NCBI GenBank assembly: GCA_964563165.1
Contig: CAZLWA010000065.1
Span: forward strand, 1 to 45,566
Source: CAZLWA01 sp964563165
GTDB taxonomy: Bacteria > CLD3 > SB21
DNA length: 45,566 bases
Direction of reading: 5' to 3'
Below the pieces are notes generated by a model. The model saw only the letters and a program-made list of their open reading frames with translations, was not told the DNA's origin and ran no database searches. The translations under genes and the position numbers were made by a program. Shown here piece by piece: positions 32,988 to 40,358 of the stretch (its first letter is position 1; each line of letters starts with the position of its first letter).

Positions 32988-34274
32988 ATGGCAACCAAGT
33001 CACTCAACAAAAGTCTCCATAAGGCAAGCCAAGCGAAAAATGACGAGTTTTATACTCAGCTAGGAGATATCGCCAATGAACTCAAGCACTACCGCGACCA
33101 ACTACGCGGCAAGGTGATTCTTTGCAATTGCGACGATCCGTTTGAGAGTAATTTTTTCAAATATTTCGCTGCAAATTTCAATACGCTCGGGCTAAAAAAA
33201 CTAATTTCCACTAGTTTTAGCGGCTCCCCAATCGTGGGGCAACAAATGCTCCCCGGTTTGATGGAGGGTCTAAAAAAAGCAGAAAAAAAAGAGCCGTATG
33301 TGGTGGAAATTAATGAAGTGCCGGATATGAACAAAGACGGCGCGATAAGCTTGGACGATGTAGAACATTTGTTGAAGCATGACAAAAATGTTGCGACGCC
33401 ACTTAAAGAAGGTGATTTTCGTAGTGATGAGTGTGTCGCACTGCTTAAACAAGCCGATTTAGTAATCACGAATCCACCTTTCAGTCTTTTCCGCCAATTT
33501 GTCGCGCAACTCGTGGAGCATGACAAGAAATTTCTCATTATCGGCAGTAAAAACGCAATTACCTACAAAGAAATTTTTAAGCTCATAAAAGACAACAAAT
33601 TGTGGCTTGGTTACGGCTTTGCATCTGGCAACGCGTTTTTTAAAATTCCACCGGAAAAATCGCGCGAGTTTGCACCGGGTGTGTATGATCAAAATACTGG
33701 GCTCGTAAAGTTTCGAAATGTCGGCTGGTACACGAATCTTGAGGTTGACAGGTCTGAGAACCCACTCACGCCCTATCTCACCTACAAACAAGGTCGCAAG
33801 AAAGGGCTTTACCCAAAATATGATAATTACAGCGCTATCGAAGTATCAAAATTAGCAGAAATCCCAGTCGACTATGACGGCGTAATGGGCGTTCCAATAA
33901 CCTTTTTGGACTATTGGACACCAAATAGCGGCGTTGAGATAGTTAAATTCAGAAAAGGTGATGATAACAAAGACCTAACCCTCACGAGAGAGAGAGAGAG
34001 AGAGAGTACAGCCGTACTTCAGAATACTCATCAGGCGGATTCCGAATCATCGGACAAACAGGAGTCATTGAACCAGATGGAATCTGCACCGAGTACAAAG
34101 CTGGTAGGCCATATATTAAGGGACAGAGAAAGTATGCGCGCATTCTCATCCAGCAGGTTTGAAATTATTGGCAATGTTGGTAGCTATGCGCCGGATGGAT
34201 ATTCACTTGCAAGCGCAATTTTCATAAATGGTAAAAAGATTTTCAAAAGAATTATTATCCGACGAAAGCAATAA
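32988..34274 (+). CDS. EcoRI-family adenine DNA methyltransferase with phase-variable C-terminus
   Basis: The first 330 residues match the EcoRI methylase family: HKASQAKNDEFYTQ, NCDDPFESNFFKYFA, catalytic NPPF (162-165), FLIIGSKNAITYKE and VDYDGVMGVPITFLDYW. It should methylate adenine in a specific site. At codons 334-340 a (GA)10 tract encodes RERERE. As sequenced, the frame then runs to 428 residues and ends FINGKKIFKRIIIRRKQ. The other two frames give 390- and 361-residue forms with their own tails (see finding). The family is usually near 330-360 residues. Residues 113-124 (DMNKDGAISLDD) form a perfect EF-hand loop, possibly a calcium site. Confidence 0.88.
   Translation: MATKSLNKSLHKASQAKNDEFYTQLGDIANELKHYRDQLRGKVILCNCDDPFESNFFKYFAANFNTLGLKKLISTSFSGSPIVGQQMLPGLMEGLKKAEKKEPYVVEINEVPDMNKDGAISLDDVEHLLKHDKNVATPLKEGDFRSDECVALLKQADLVITNPPFSLFRQFVAQLVEHDKKFLIIGSKNAITYKEIFKLIKDNKLWLGYGFASGNAFFKIPPEKSREFAPGVYDQNTGLVKFRNVGWYTNLEVDRSENPLTPYLTYKQGRKKGLYPKYDNYSAIEVSKLAEIPVDYDGVMGVPITFLDYWTPNSGVEIVKFRKGDDNKDLTLTRERERESTAVLQNTHQADSESSDKQESLNQMESAPSTKLVGHILRDRESMRAFSSSRFEIIGNVGSYAPDGYSLASAIFINGKKIFKRIIIRRKQ
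33986..34006 (+). repeat. (GA)10 microsatellite inside the methyltransferase gene
   Basis: Ten uninterrupted GA units plus one G lie near the 3' end of the gene. Dinucleotide tracts of this length slip during replication and shift the reading frame; changes of one unit move between all three frames. Confidence 0.95.
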
Positions 34275-34275
34275 T

Positions 34276-34881
34276 ATGAAAGGAATTATTTATATAATGA
34301 CTACCGCCGTTTCCGGCCTTGTCAAAATCGGACAAACCGGGGCAGACGTTTACCAAGAACGAATGCGGAACTTGGAGTCAAATGGCTATTACAATGTCGT
34401 GGGTTTAAAGCGCGTTTTTGCGATAGAGCTAGACGATTATAAAGAGAAAGAAAGTTTGCTCCACGAGATTTTTAGCAGACAGCGCATTGGTGAGAGTGAA
34501 CTATTCGCACTAGATATTGAACTTGTTAAGCAATTACTCCTTTCATTTGAAGGCAAAGTTATTTATCCAAAAGAAACTAACAAAGAAAAGGATTTTGATG
34601 AGGTTGCGAAAGCAAGAACTCAAAGCCAACGCTTTAGTTTCTACCGTAAAGGATTGAAAGATGGCGATGAGGTCGTGTTCATTGACGATATAAATATTGT
34701 AGCGAAAATTGTAGGAGAGCGAGAAGTAGAGTATTCGGGCCAGAGATGGAAACTATCTCCACTTACCTACAAACTCTATGAAGAACGAGGAGAATTGACT
34801 GAGAGTGGCGCATATCAAGGCGCAGCATATTTTACCTACAACGGTAGAAAGCTAAAAGATTTACCAGATATTTACAAATAA
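34276..34881 (+). CDS. GIY-YIG (T5orf172-like) nuclease with DUF4357 domain
   Basis: From the ATG at 34276, one base after the methyltransferase stop, the protein has 201 residues. The N-terminal GIY-YIG-type fold reads GIIYIMTTAVSGLVKIGQTG, then a conserved arginine region (YQERMRNLES) and a glutamate-rich helix (LLHEIFS). The C-terminal DUF4357 domain includes EYSGQRWKLSPLTYKL and GAAYFTYNGRKL. It is a candidate cutting or modification-reading partner of the EcoRI-type methyltransferase. An upstream in-frame ATG at 34228 lies inside the methyltransferase gene and is less likely. Confidence 0.8.
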   Translation: MKGIIYIMTTAVSGLVKIGQTGADVYQERMRNLESNGYYNVVGLKRVFAIELDDYKEKESLLHEIFSRQRIGESELFALDIELVKQLLLSFEGKVIYPKETNKEKDFDEVAKARTQSQRFSFYRKGLKDGDEVVFIDDINIVAKIVGEREVEYSGQRWKLSPLTYKLYEERGELTESGAYQGAAYFTYNGRKLKDLPDIYK

Positions 34882-34884
34882 TTT

Positions 34885-35982
34885 ATGAAAATTGATCTAA
34901 AGAATATCAAAATACGCGACGTAGTGAAAGGTTACAAAGACAGCGGTGAAAATGGCGTTGTCGGTTATGGCGGGAAACTCAATATCCGTCCGGCGTTCCA
35001 ACGAGAATTTATTTACGGGCAAAAAGAGCGCGACGCGGTGATCAGGACGGTGCGAGCTGGTTTTCCTCTGAACACCATGTACTGGTCGGTTGACCGAGAC
35101 GGAAACTTTGAGCTTATGGACGGTCAACAACGCACTATTTCGATTTGCCAATACATCACCGAGATTATTCCAATCAAGTTTGATGACGGATACGAGCTGG
35201 CTTTCAATAATTTAACCGCCGACCAGCAAGAGAGGATTTTGGATTACAGTCTTTCTATCTATATTTGTGAAGGAAAGGAAAGCGAGAAACTTTCCTGGTT
35301 TCGAACAATCAATATCGCAGGCAAACCTTTAACCGACCAGGAACTCTTGAATGCCATGCATACCGGACCGTGGCTTGCCGACGCGAAGCGGTGGTTTAGC
35401 AAGTCTGGAGGCCCAGCCTACCAAATCGGCGAAAATTATATAAACGGCTCGCCAATTCGTCAGGACTATCTGGAAAAAGCGCTTGACTGGATTTCGGACG
35501 GTAGGATTGAGAATTACATGAGCCACCACCAACAAGTTAAAGACGCTCAAGAGTTGTGGCAGTTTTTTCAAGAAGTCGTGGCGTGGGTTGAGCGCGTATT
35601 CCCTGAGTATCGAAAGATTATGAAGGGTTTAGAATGGGGACGTTTTTACAATGAACACAAGAACGACAAATTAAATGCGGCGAGCTTAGAAAAGCATATT
35701 TCGAAATTAATTGAAGATGACGAAGTAGACAACAAAAAAGGTATTTACGAATATCTTTTAACGGGGAATGAGAAGACGCTAAACCTGCGCGCCTTTGACG
35801 AAAAAACAAAAGTGAAGCAGTACGAAAAGCAGAAAGGGATTTGTCCAGTATGCAAAAAACATTTCGAGATTGACGAAATGGAGGCCGATCACATTGTTCC
35901 GTGGCACTCTGGCGGAAAGACGATAGTAGAAAATTGCCAAATGCTCTGCAAGATAGACAATCGAACGAAATCTGGGGAATAA
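34885..35982 (+). CDS. DUF262 protein with C-terminal HNH nuclease
   Basis: The 365-residue protein has a DUF262 domain (about 15-210) with QREFIYG and MDGQQRTISI, the ParB-like nucleotide/DNA-processing motif seen in GmrS and SspE. The C-terminal end is an HNH nuclease: CPVC (320-323), ADHIVPWHSGG and ENCQMLC, giving zinc ligands and catalytic histidine. DUF262-HNH proteins are restriction enzymes, often reading modified DNA. It begins three bases after the GIY-YIG gene and is the likely effector of cassette C1. Confidence 0.88.
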   Translation: MKIDLKNIKIRDVVKGYKDSGENGVVGYGGKLNIRPAFQREFIYGQKERDAVIRTVRAGFPLNTMYWSVDRDGNFELMDGQQRTISICQYITEIIPIKFDDGYELAFNNLTADQQERILDYSLSIYICEGKESEKLSWFRTINIAGKPLTDQELLNAMHTGPWLADAKRWFSKSGGPAYQIGENYINGSPIRQDYLEKALDWISDGRIENYMSHHQQVKDAQELWQFFQEVVAWVERVFPEYRKIMKGLEWGRFYNEHKNDKLNAASLEKHISKLIEDDEVDNKKGIYEYLLTGNEKTLNLRAFDEKTKVKQYEKQKGICPVCKKHFEIDEMEADHIVPWHSGGKTIVENCQMLCKIDNRTKSGE

Positions 35983-35983
35983 T

Positions 35984-36028
35984 GGTCGCCGGGCATTCAC
36001 CCCTTTAATTCCCCTCTGCCCGGCGACC
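35984..36028 (+). terminator. Perfect 12-bp hairpin after the DUF262-HNH gene
   Basis: GGTCGCCGGGCA (35984-35995) and TGCCCGGCGACC (36017-36028) are exact complements around a 21-base loop. It begins one base after the stop codon and is far more G+C-rich than its surroundings. No T run follows on the plus strand, so it may protect the mRNA end or be an inserted repeat within the right inverted repeat. Confidence 0.5.
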
Positions 36029-36116
36029 GAAAAACGGAAAAAATTTGTTTTGCAGATTGTTTGTGAAGCTATGCGGGAAATTCCTTGAAAAAGATAAAAA
36101 AGCACGATCGGACAAC
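36010..36116 (-). repeat. Right terminal inverted repeat of cassette C1
   Basis: Read on the minus strand from 36116, this follows the left end of the cassette block by block; the longest identical block is 24 bases (36030-36053). The GGTCGCCGGGC hairpin arm interrupts it near 36018-36028. Confidence 0.85.
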
Positions 36117-36209
36117 AGCGCGTATACGCCATCCTTCTCTCGCTTAGGCGGTAATGATATTATACCGCCACGCTCGTTTCGGACGGCGTATGACGCGCAA
36201 ACGTTAGCC
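36108..36209 (+). other. attC1 recombination site of cassette C1
   Basis: The site runs from TCGGACAAC to GTTAGCC. GCGCGTATACGCC (36118-36130) pairs with GGCGTATGACGCGC (36185-36198), leaving one unpaired base, the kind of bulge that orients attC strands. A central GGCGGTAAT/TATACCGCC hairpin is also present. Length is about 100 bases, within the known attC range. Confidence 0.75.
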
Positions 36210-37377
36210 GCCATTGGGGCGCGTCTCCGCGCTGGCGATTTTAATAGCGATTCTACAAAAGGAGGATTCATGAGAACAGGCCTGCGATCATCAATTTCTT
36301 CTGTTACCCTTATGCTGGCAATTGCCATTTGCAGTTGCGTTTCCACAAGACCCGCTGCGACGGAATCTCAGAGATCAATTAGTGCAATGACGACAGGTGT
36401 ACTGCGAGGCCCTACATTGCAGCTGCAGTATATCGAGTCGCCCGGTGAGGGCACGTCAATTATCCTTCTCCATGGTCTCGGCGGAAACGCTTTATGGTGG
36501 AGCGGCTTGATTAAAGCTCTCCCGAATCGACACTTCATCTGTTTGGATCTCCCAGGCCACGGTGAGAGTCCTCCAACACAGGATTGGGCAATTCAGCCGA
36601 TGGCCTCAGAGATCGCTGCTTTAGTTTCTTCACGGTGGCCAGGATCACATCTTTGGGGTGGACATTCCTGGGGCGGAAAACTTGCTATTCTCGCCGCGGC
36701 GTCCGCTCGGGATTCGACGCTCGGTCTCATGCTCATGGATCCAGTCCCAGTCACCGCTATAAAGTTCCCCGACCTTGGCGCAATTGCCGATTGGCTCTTT
36801 GGGGCTGAACTCAAAACTTGGCGCAACATGGACGACGCAATTCAGGCCGTCCGTATTCTGCCACAATATCAAACTTGGACCACTGAGTTGGAACGCGGTT
36901 TCCGTCACGGCTTGCTCGTGCAAGAAGGTGGAAGAGTCACTCCAATCTTGACGCGTGACCGCGCGATCACCATTCTCGATGCACTTTATTCTGTCGATAT
37001 CACTGAGCGAGCGCAAAGTCTTGAAATACCCATCCTTTTGGTAATTGCCAATGAAAGCCGCCAATTCCAAGCACCAAACTCAAAAGTATTCACAAGAGCG
37101 AAACAAGTCATCGTTCCCGGAAATCATTGGATCAACGTTAATAGTATAGATGCACTAGCCTCTGCAATCTCAGAGTGGCTGATTGCCAATCATCTTTAGA
37201 TTGTTAGCAGAACGTGGCCCCAACGGCGGCTAACAGCAGGCACTACGATGCTCGCTCATTTGGTAATGGCGATGCTAAAACTCGGTTGACAAATCATTTG
37301 TGTTCGCTCCATTTGTTTTGCCGCGAGGGAATGAGTCGTTCTTAGCGGCAAAACAAACGGCGTAGTGCCTGCACACG
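36204..37377 (+). mobile_element. Integron-type cassette C2: alpha/beta hydrolase
   Basis: It starts GTTAGCCGCCATTGGGGC (36203) and ends with GCCCCAACGGCGGCTAAC (37217-37234), which is complementary except at the eleventh base. One gene on the plus strand plus the attC-like site attC2 make a classic single-gene cassette. Confidence 0.8.
36270..37199 (+). CDS. Alpha/beta hydrolase, predicted lipoprotein
   Basis: From the ATG at 36270 (GGAGG four bases before it) the protein has 309 residues. A signal region (SSVTLMLAIAICSC) ends in cysteine 21 or 23, a weak lipobox. The hydrolase fold has the oxyanion segment LLHGLGG, nucleophile Ser133 in GGHSWGG, an aspartate in LMLMDPVP and His286 in VPGNHWIN. 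The triad is complete, so it should be an active esterase or related enzyme outside the cytoplasm; its substrate is unknown. Confidence 0.85.
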   Translation: MRTGLRSSISSVTLMLAIAICSCVSTRPAATESQRSISAMTTGVLRGPTLQLQYIESPGEGTSIILLHGLGGNALWWSGLIKALPNRHFICLDLPGHGESPPTQDWAIQPMASEIAALVSSRWPGSHLWGGHSWGGKLAILAAASARDSTLGLMLMDPVPVTAIKFPDLGAIADWLFGAELKTWRNMDDAIQAVRILPQYQTWTTELERGFRHGLLVQEGGRVTPILTRDRAITILDALYSVDITERAQSLEIPILLVIANESRQFQAPNSKVFTRAKQVIVPGNHWINVNSIDALASAISEWLIANHL

Positions 37378-37383
37378 TTACAA
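37225..37383 (+). other. attC2 recombination site of cassette C2
   Basis: The ends are GGCGGCTAAC and GTTACAA. GCAGGCACTACG (37236-37247) pairs with CGTAGTGCCTGC (37361-37372), and an inner perfect 13-bp hairpin joins TTTGTTTTGCCGC (37312) with GCGGCAAAACAAA (37345). It is about 159 bases long, at the upper end for attC sites. Confidence 0.75.
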
Positions 37384-37384
37384 G

Positions 37385-37719
37385 CAAGCCTAACAGACAA
37401 CACAACTACGACCAAACGGAGGACTTTAAACATAAAATGAAACGCTAATTTTGACAGGTGACCAACGACATACAGACCATATTGCAACTGGACAGCAACT
37501 GAGCCGACACTCATTGTCGACCCTTCTGTATTTTTTATTTTCCCCACCGCACATTTTTTTTAATTCAATTTTAGCCAGCCGCACAAATGGCACATTTGGT
37601 TTTGCCCGACACACAGGCCGACCCTTCGCAAAACCAAAAGAGCCATTTTTTGCCAACGCACTAATGACCGTTTTCAGTAATATAAAACTAACTTTACAAA
37701 CGAATTTTAAGAATAGAAA
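37385..37719 (+). repeat. Left inverted flank of cassette C3 and hsd leader
   Basis: No gene is seen. It shares, in order and at similar spacing, TGAAACGCT (37438), ATTGCAACTG (37481), GTATTTTTTATTTTC (37528) and TTTTTTTTAATTCAATTTT (37554) with the reverse complement of 43425-43548. It also has a perfect hairpin TTTGGTTTTGC/GCAAAACCAAA near 37600-37650. The hsd promoter must lie here but no clear box was found. Confidence 0.7.
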
Positions 37720-39195
37720 ATGACACAAAAACAATTAGAAGATTATCTCTGGGGAGCAGCCAACATTCTGCGTGGAATGATTGATGCGGCTGACTTTAAA
37801 CAATATATTTTCCCTCTGCTTTTCTTCAAACGGGTAAGTGACTTGTGGGACGAAGAATACCAAACGGCTTTAGACGAAAGCGATGGTGACTTGACTTTTG
37901 CTGAGTTTGCCGAAAACCACCGTTTTCAAATACCCAAAGGTTGCCATTGGGAAGATGTAAGAAAGAAAACCGTTGATGTGGGTGCATTTTTACAAAAAGC
38001 ATTGAACGGCATTGAGAAAGCCAACTTTGAAATGCTACATGATGTTTTTGGCGATGCCCAATGGACTAACAAACGCAGAATGAGTGACGAAAAAATGCTT
38101 GACCTGATTGAGCATTTCAGTAAAATGAAACTCACCATTGCCGAAGTGCCCCACGATATTATGGGCGAAGGCTACGAATACCTGATTAAGAAATTTGCGG
38201 ATGACAGCGGCCATACCGCAGCCGAGTTTTACACCAACCGCACGGTGGTGAAACTGATGACACAAATTACCGACCCCAAAAGCAGCGAAAGTATTTACGA
38301 CCCAACCTGCGGCAGTGGTGGCATTTTACTGAGTGCTGCTTTGCATTTAAAAGAGCAAGGCAAAGAATACCGAACACTGAAACTATACGGACAAGAACTC
38401 AACCTCATTACCTCTGCAATTGCCCGTATCAATATGTTTATGCACAATGTAGATGAGTTTTTGATTGTGCAGGGCGACACCTTAGACAGCCCACAGATAT
38501 TGGAGAATGACGAACTAAAAAAGTTTGATGTGATAATGGCCAACCCGCCATACAGCGTAAAAAAGTGGAGCCAAAGCAAATGGATGAACGACCCTTTTGG
38601 ACGCAACATTTGGGGAACACCACCACAAGGCTGTGCCGACTATGCTTTTCAGCAGCACATTATGAAAAGCCTGAACCCCGAAACTGGCCGTTGTGTGGTA
38701 TTATGGCCTCATGGTGTTTTGTTTAGGGATAGCGAAGCCGAAATACGCAAACGCATGATTGAAGAAGATTATGTAGATGCAGTAATTGGTTTGGGCAAAA
38801 ATCTTTTTTACAACAGCAGCATGGAAAGTTGTTTGCTTGTATGTCGCATGAAAAAGCCAAAAGATAGAAAAGGCAAAATTATTTTTATAAACGGTTTAGA
38901 TGAAGTAAGAATTGACAGAAGCAACGCTTGGCTTGAACCACAGCACATAAAAAGGATGAGTGATGCTTATTGGAAATTTAAAGATGAAGATGGATTTGCC
39001 AAAGTAATGAACAACAAAGAAGTGTTAGAAAACAATGGCAATTTGAGTTTGCAGTTATATGTGACGCAAGCATCCACTGACATTGAACACAACACCAAAG
39101 ATTTATTGACTGAAATAAAATCAGGACAAAAGCAAATCAATGCTTCAACCGAAACATTATTTACTCAGCTTAAAAATATTGGAATAGAAATATGA
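37720..39195 (+). CDS. hsdM: Type I restriction-modification methyltransferase subunit
   Basis: The 491-residue protein has the HsdM N-terminal helical domain (QLEDYLWGAANILRGMID, FPLLFFKRVSD). Its N6-adenine methylase core has motif I DPTCGSGG (194-201) and catalytic NPPY (275-278). With HsdS it methylates the recognition sequence and protects host DNA. The stop overlaps the hsdS start in ATGA. All motifs are intact. Confidence 0.96.
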   Translation: MTQKQLEDYLWGAANILRGMIDAADFKQYIFPLLFFKRVSDLWDEEYQTALDESDGDLTFAEFAENHRFQIPKGCHWEDVRKKTVDVGAFLQKALNGIEKANFEMLHDVFGDAQWTNKRRMSDEKMLDLIEHFSKMKLTIAEVPHDIMGEGYEYLIKKFADDSGHTAAEFYTNRTVVKLMTQITDPKSSESIYDPTCGSGGILLSAALHLKEQGKEYRTLKLYGQELNLITSAIARINMFMHNVDEFLIVQGDTLDSPQILENDELKKFDVIMANPPYSVKKWSQSKWMNDPFGRNIWGTPPQGCADYAFQQHIMKSLNPETGRCVVLWPHGVLFRDSEAEIRKRMIEEDYVDAVIGLGKNLFYNSSMESCLLVCRMKKPKDRKGKIIFINGLDEVRIDRSNAWLEPQHIKRMSDAYWKFKDEDGFAKVMNNKEVLENNGNLSLQLYVTQASTDIEHNTKDLLTEIKSGQKQINASTETLFTQLKNIGIEI

Positions 39196-40358
39196 AGTTG
39201 AGAAAGGATAAATGGGAAATAGTAAAACTTTCTGAGGTTTGTGATAAGACAAGCAATGTCGATATTCGCAAACAGTCAGGTAAATTCAACTATATTGATA
39301 TAGGTTCAATTAATTCGTCAGCGAAAAGAATATCTGAAATTCAAGAATTAGATTGGACAATTGCTTCTTCAAGAGCAAGGCAAATTGTAAAGAAAGGTGA
39401 TACACTTTTTTCTACAGTCAGAGTTAACTTAGAGAGAATTGCACTTATAGATAAAGAAATACCTAATGCAATTGCTTCAACTGGATTTACAGTAATTAGA
39501 GCTAATGAAAAAGCAGAACCTGAATATTTATTTTATTCAACAAGTTCACCCCTTTTTATAGCTAAACTTTGTAAACTTCAAAAAGGAACGGCTTATCCTG
39601 CCGTTTCTGATAGAATTGTTTTTAATGAAGAAATCTATCTTCCTTCATTAAATGAACAAAAACAAATTGCTTCCCTTTTTCTATCCATTGAAATGGCTAT
39701 TGAGCAAGTTGATAGCCAGGAAAAGAAGTTGAAGTCTTTACGCAAATCATTAATCAATAAACTCACAAAGCAAAATCCTGAATTTGGAAACCTTCTTTCA
39801 AAATCAAATTGCCAAGAATATACAATTGGAGATTTAGCTGTGGAAGTGCCTGACAGAACTGACAATCCCCAAAAAACGGGAATTAAAAAGTTTATTGGAT
39901 TAGAAGATTTTGAAAGCGGAGAACTGACAATTCAAAAGTTTTCTTCCACAGAAAAATTGGTTTCAGCAATGAAGTTATGTAAGAAAGGCGATGTTTTGTT
40001 TGCAAGAAGGAATGCTTATTTAAAAAGAGCATCACTTACTGAATTTGATGCAGTTTGTTCAGGTGATGTTATTGTATTGAGAGCAAATGAAAAAAATATT
40101 TTGCCCAAATTCTTAATCTTAGTTATGAATACAGATGAATTTTGGGAATTTGCAATTTCAAATGCAGCAGGAACAATGTCTAAACGAGTTAAATGGAGAG
40201 ACCTTGCAACCTATTCTTTAGAGCTTCCTAATTTAAAAATACAAGCAAAGATTTTAGAAGTGTTCATTCAACTTGAAAAAATACTTTCTGAACTCAAACA
40301 ACAAAAAACAACTTTGAATAATTTGAAGCAGAAATTATTAAATGAAATATTAGGATAA
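39192..40358 (+). CDS. hsdS: Type I restriction-modification specificity subunit
   Basis: The 388-residue protein has two target-recognition domains, each followed by a helical spacer. The first half ends with SLNEQKQIASLFLSIEMAIEQVDSQEKKLKSLRKSL and the second with LKIQAKILEVFIQLEKILSELKQQ. The two halves set the two parts of a split recognition site, which cannot be read from sequence. It overlaps hsdM by four bases and hsdR by one. Confidence 0.93.
   Translation: MKLRKDKWEIVKLSEVCDKTSNVDIRKQSGKFNYIDIGSINSSAKRISEIQELDWTIASSRARQIVKKGDTLFSTVRVNLERIALIDKEIPNAIASTGFTVIRANEKAEPEYLFYSTSSPLFIAKLCKLQKGTAYPAVSDRIVFNEEIYLPSLNEQKQIASLFLSIEMAIEQVDSQEKKLKSLRKSLINKLTKQNPEFGNLLSKSNCQEYTIGDLAVEVPDRTDNPQKTGIKKFIGLEDFESGELTIQKFSSTEKLVSAMKLCKKGDVLFARRNAYLKRASLTEFDAVCSGDVIVLRANEKNILPKFLILVMNTDEFWEFAISNAAGTMSKRVKWRDLATYSLELPNLKIQAKILEVFIQLEKILSELKQQKTTLNNLKQKLLNEILG

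Larger units (their letters stand above)
32044..36203 (+). mobile_element. Integron-type cassette C1: four-gene defence module
   Basis: The unit begins with GTTGTCCGA (32043-32051) and its 3' end carries the exact complement TCGGACAAC (36108-36116), followed by an attC-like palindrome up to the next GTT. It holds four same-strand genes: Abi-type, EcoRI-family methyltransferase, GIY-YIG/DUF4357 and DUF262-HNH. At 4.16 kb it is several times longer than a usual cassette. Its ends are imperfect inverted repeats of about 105 bp. Confidence 0.75.

Noticed and set aside
35984..36028. GGTCGCCGGGCA hairpin as an attC site
   Set aside because: It is a perfect palindrome without GTT/AAC boxes or unpaired bases and lies inside the right inverted repeat of C1, ahead of the real attC1.
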